64,000 bases of DNA, from assembly GCF_012034205.1 (NCBI RefSeq), contig NZ_JAATEM010000034.1, forward strand, positions 1 to 64,000. Reading direction: 5' to 3'. Below are positions 61,530-64,000 of the stretch, in pieces (within the stretch, counting starts at the first letter, position 1; each line of letters begins with the position of its first letter). Source of the stretch: Streptomyces composti (GTDB taxonomy: Bacteria > Actinomycetota > Actinomycetes > Streptomycetales > Streptomycetaceae). The position numbers were made by a program, and so were the translations under genes. Below the pieces are notes generated by a model. That model was given only the letters and a program-made list of their open reading frames with translations, was not told the DNA's origin and did not search any database.

Positions 61530-62876
61530 CTACGCGCCGTCGCTGCAGCGCTTGAGCGACCGCGCGAATGCGTCGAGGGCGAAGGACAGCTCCTCCTGGC
61601 TCACCGACAGCGCGGGCCGCAGCCGCACCGAGAGGTCGCCGCCGGGCAGCACGAGCACGCCCTCCTCGCGCAGCACCCCCACGAAGGTGTCACGGAACGC
61701 CGTGGACGTCAGATCGAAGGCGCACATCAGGCCGCGCCCCCGGGCGTTGGAGACCAGTCCGGGGAAGCGGTCGGCCAGTGAACGGAGCCCGCCCAGCAAC
61801 TGCTCGCCCAGGTCTGCGGCCCGCTCGATCAGCCGGTCGCGTTCGATGACCTCCAGCAGACGGCGCGAGCGAACCATGTCCACCAGGCCGCCGGCCCAGG
61901 TCGAACCGACCCGTGCGCTGACCCGGAAGACATGGTCGGGGACCAGGTCCACCCGTCGGCCGGCCATGACCCCGCCGACCTGTGCCTTCTTGCCGAAGGC
62001 CACCACGTCCGGCTCGATTCCCAGCTGCTGGTACGCCCACGGCGTGCCGGTCAGTCCCACCCCGGTCTGCACCTCGTCGAGCACGAACAGCGCGTCGTGC
62101 TGGTGGCACAGCCGCTGCATCGCCTGGAGGAACTCGGGCCGCAGATGCTTGTCGCCGCCCTCGCTCAGGACCGGCTCGGCGATGAAGCACGCGATGTCGT
62201 GCTGGTGCGCCCGGAACGCCGCCTCGGCCTGAGCGAGCGCCACCCGCTCGGCCTCCTCGACCTGGGCGAGGTGGTCCGCCAGCGGGAAGCGGACGGCGGG
62301 CGTGTCGATGCGCGGCCAGTCGAAGACGGGGAAGCGCTCGGTCTTGACCGGCTCGGTGTTGGTCAGGGACAGGGTGTACCCGCTGCGGCCGTGGAAGGCG
62401 TGCTTCAGATGCAGCACCTGCGTACCGAGCGAGGCCGGTCGGCCGGCCGCCTCGTTCCGCCGGCTCTTCCAGTCGAACGCGCACTTCAGCGCGTTCTCCA
62501 CGGCCAGTGCCCCGCCTTCCACGAAGAACAGATGCGGCAGTTCGGGGTCTCCCAGCACCCGGGCGAACGTGGCGACGAACTCCGCGAGTTCCGTGGTGTA
62601 GGCATCCGCGTTCGAGGGCTTGTTGGCACCCACCTTGGCCAGGAGCCGGGTGAACTCCGGGTCCTGCGTCACGTCCGGCGGGTTGAAACCCAGTGGGCTG
62701 GACGCGTAGAAGGTGAAGAGATCGAGGTAGGAGCGCCCGGTGAGTTCGTCGACCAGCCAGCTGCCGTGACTGCGCTCCAGGTCGAGCACGAACGGGTATC
62801 CGTCGACCAGCAGATGCTCGGCCAGACTCGTGTGGACCCGGTCCGGGGTGATGGAACCTGCGCGGCGAAGAGTCAT
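61530..62876 (-). CDS. lat: L-lysine 6-aminotransferase
   Basis: The 448-residue class III PLP enzyme moves the epsilon-amino group of L-lysine to 2-oxoglutarate, giving aminoadipate semialdehyde/piperideine-6-carboxylate, as in cephamycin C producers. Conserved segments are FYASSPLGFNPPD, FFVEGGALAVENALKCAFDWK, the PLP-site FDEVQTG-like LDEVQTGVG and the Schiff-base lysine in VAFGKKAQVGG (near residue 293). ATG 62876 follows AAGGAATC. It lies 35 bases downstream of the dehydrogenase gene on the same strand. The pair may serve lysine breakdown or supply alpha-aminoadipate to the cluster. Confidence 0.92.
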   Translation of the reverse strand: MTLRRAGSITPDRVHTSLAEHLLVDGYPFVLDLERSHGSWLVDELTGRSYLDLFTFYASSPLGFNPPDVTQDPEFTRLLAKVGANKPSNADAYTTELAEFVATFARVLGDPELPHLFFVEGGALAVENALKCAFDWKSRRNEAAGRPASLGTQVLHLKHAFHGRSGYTLSLTNTEPVKTERFPVFDWPRIDTPAVRFPLADHLAQVEEAERVALAQAEAAFRAHQHDIACFIAEPVLSEGGDKHLRPEFLQAMQRLCHQHDALFVLDEVQTGVGLTGTPWAYQQLGIEPDVVAFGKKAQVGGVMAGRRVDLVPDHVFRVSARVGSTWAGGLVDMVRSRRLLEVIERDRLIERAADLGEQLLGGLRSLADRFPGLVSNARGRGLMCAFDLTSTAFRDTFVGVLREEGVLVLPGGDLSVRLRPALSVSQEELSFALDAFARSLKRCSDGA

Positions 62877-62911
62877 GGGGATTCCTTGCGTCGGGGGCGG
62901 GGCACCGTCGG

Positions 62912-64000
62912 TCAGGAGAAGCTGATGTTCTGGGCGAGGGCCACCTCGCCCGAGTAGTTGACGACGCTGGTCGACCGGCGCATGTACGCGTGCCAGGCGT
63001 CCGAGCCGCACGCCCGGCCACCGCCGGTCTCCTTCTCACCGCCGAAGGCGAGGCCGACCTCCGCACCCGACGTGCCCAGATTGACGTTCACCAGCCCGGT
63101 GTCCGCGCCCACGGCCGACATGAAGATCTCGGCCTCCTGCTGGTCTCGCGTGAAGATGCTGGCGGACAGCCCCTGCGGGACGTCGTTCTGCAGGGCGATG
63201 GCCTCCTCGAGGGAGTCGTAGGTGAGCACGTACAACAGCGGCGCGAATGTCTCCTCCCGCACGACCGGGGTGTGTCCGTCGATCCGCACGACCGCCGGCC
63301 GCACGTACGCGGCGGATTCCGCGGCCGTCGCCACCTGTTCGCCGCCCGTGAGCAGCTTTCCGCCGTCGCGTGTGACCCGGGCGATCGCCTCCCGCATGGC
63401 CTCGAGCGGGGCCGGGGAGATCAACGGGCCGACGAGGGTGTCCTCCGCGAACGGGTCACCCACCGGCAGCCGTTCGAAGGCCGCGGTCAGCCGGGGCAGC
63501 AGCTCGTCCACGACGTCCCGGTGCACGATGAGCCGGCGCAGCGAGGTGCAGCGCTGGCCGGCGGTGCCCGCGACGGCGAAGACCACGGCCGAGAGGGTCA
63601 GATCGAGGTCGGCACTGGGGGCGACGATCGCCGCGTTGTTGCCGCCCAGCTCCAGCAGGGAACGTCCGAAGCGGGCCGCCACCCGAGGGCCGACCGAGCG
63701 CCCCATCCGCGTCGAACCGGTGGCACTGACCAGTGCCACGCGCCGGTCGTCCACGAGCGCCTCGCCCGTCTCCTTGCCGCCGATCAGCAGGTGGTGGATA
63801 CCGGCCGGGGCGCCGGTCTCCTCGGCGGCCCGGGCCAGCAGCCGGGCGCAGGCCAGGGAGATCAGCGGAGTCTGCTCGGACGGCTTCCACACCACCGTGT
63901 CACCGCACACCAGGGCGATCGTGGTGTTCCAGGACCACACGGCCGCCGGGAAGTTGAAAGCCGAGATGATGCCCACGACGCCCAGCGGGTGCCAGGTCTC
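62912..64000 (-). CDS. pcd: Piperideine-6-carboxylate/aminoadipate semialdehyde dehydrogenase, 5' part outside window
   Basis: The visible 362 residues are the C-terminal part of an aldehyde dehydrogenase of the ALDH7-like group. It should oxidise the Lat product to alpha-aminoadipate with NAD. It reads in from the right edge (PLGVVGIISAFNFPAAVWSW), includes FTGSTRMGR-like SATGSTRMGR, LELGGNNAAIV and the catalytic cysteine in GTAGQRCTSLRR. It lacks roughly the first 140 residues and the start codon because the window ends at 64000. The internal GTG at 63976 is not the start. Confidence 0.88.
   Translation of the reverse strand, partial: ETWHPLGVVGIISAFNFPAAVWSWNTTIALVCGDTVVWKPSEQTPLISLACARLLARAAEETGAPAGIHHLLIGGKETGEALVDDRRVALVSATGSTRMGRSVGPRVAARFGRSLLELGGNNAAIVAPSADLDLTLSAVVFAVAGTAGQRCTSLRRLIVHRDVVDELLPRLTAAFERLPVGDPFAEDTLVGPLISPAPLEAMREAIARVTRDGGKLLTGGEQVATAAESAAYVRPAVVRIDGHTPVVREETFAPLLYVLTYDSLEEAIALQNDVPQGLSASIFTRDQQEAEIFMSAVGADTGLVNVNLGTSGAEVGLAFGGEKETGGGRACGSDAWHAYMRRSTSVVNYSGEVALAQNISFS

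Overview
The window is high-GC actinobacterial DNA, almost certainly from a Streptomyces chromosome. Evidence: many GTG starts, G/C-rich wobble positions, the accA–maf–pccE–pccB–birA block, a mycothiol S-conjugate amidase, an HutH very close to known Streptomyces enzymes, and a candidate LAXTG class E sortase substrate. No rRNA, tRNA, IS element, phage gene or CRISPR array was seen.

Positions 1–36500 are mainly conserved housekeeping DNA. They hold acyl-CoA carboxylase subunits (accA, pccE, pccB), a Maf nucleotide pyrophosphatase, biotin ligase, a class III cyclase, an enoyl-CoA hydratase, a GAF-GGDEF protein, histidine ammonia-lyase, a YkuD L,D-transpeptidase lipoprotein and a large secreted subtilase. 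Further right are cystathionine gamma-synthase, a small sigma-like pair, a MarR regulator, threonine dehydratase, a DrrAB-like ABC exporter, GreA, Mca and a 1066-residue STAND ATPase. A decayed locus at 18911–19586 keeps pieces of an RsbW-like ATPase, a Scr1-type regulator and two DUF397 proteins. Short tandem repeats lie at 1–126, 12500–12578 and 26074–26170.

Positions about 36540–64000 look like a specialised-metabolite cluster that runs off the right edge. On the minus strand a fatty acyl-AMP ligase/carrier protein is translationally coupled to a trimodular NRPS (C-A-PCP, C-A-PCP, C-A*-PCP). The third adenylation domain has lost its catalytic motifs and there is no thioesterase or reductase. 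A divergent operon encodes an MFS exporter, a LanB-N-like (possibly aminoacyl-tRNA-using) protein and a membrane-bound M28 peptidase. Next come an MppP/RohP-type PLP arginine oxidase/hydroxylase, a VioC/MppO/GntD-type Fe(II)/2-oxoglutarate oxygenase and a class I/II aminotransferase, which together suggest a hydroxylated or cyclised arginine building block. A two-gene LuxR–HTH_42 operon encodes a regulator and a probable YcaQ/AlkZ-like DNA glycosylase, a family tied to self-resistance against DNA-damaging products. The last genes, lysine 6-aminotransferase and a truncated piperideine-6-carboxylate dehydrogenase, would make alpha-aminoadipate. A histidine-box membrane oxygenase marks the left edge.

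Working model (inference): an acyl-primed peptide with modified arginine, possibly also a lysine-derived unit, is built by the NRPS, perhaps completed in trans by the LanB-like protein, exported by the MFS protein and trimmed outside by the M28 peptidase. A dyad GTCCCC-N6-GGGGAC, seen in three intergenic regions of the cluster, may be the binding site of a common regulator. The combination of a LanB-like protein with an NRPS carrying a dead terminal A domain, and a DNA glycosylase, is the most unusual part of the window.
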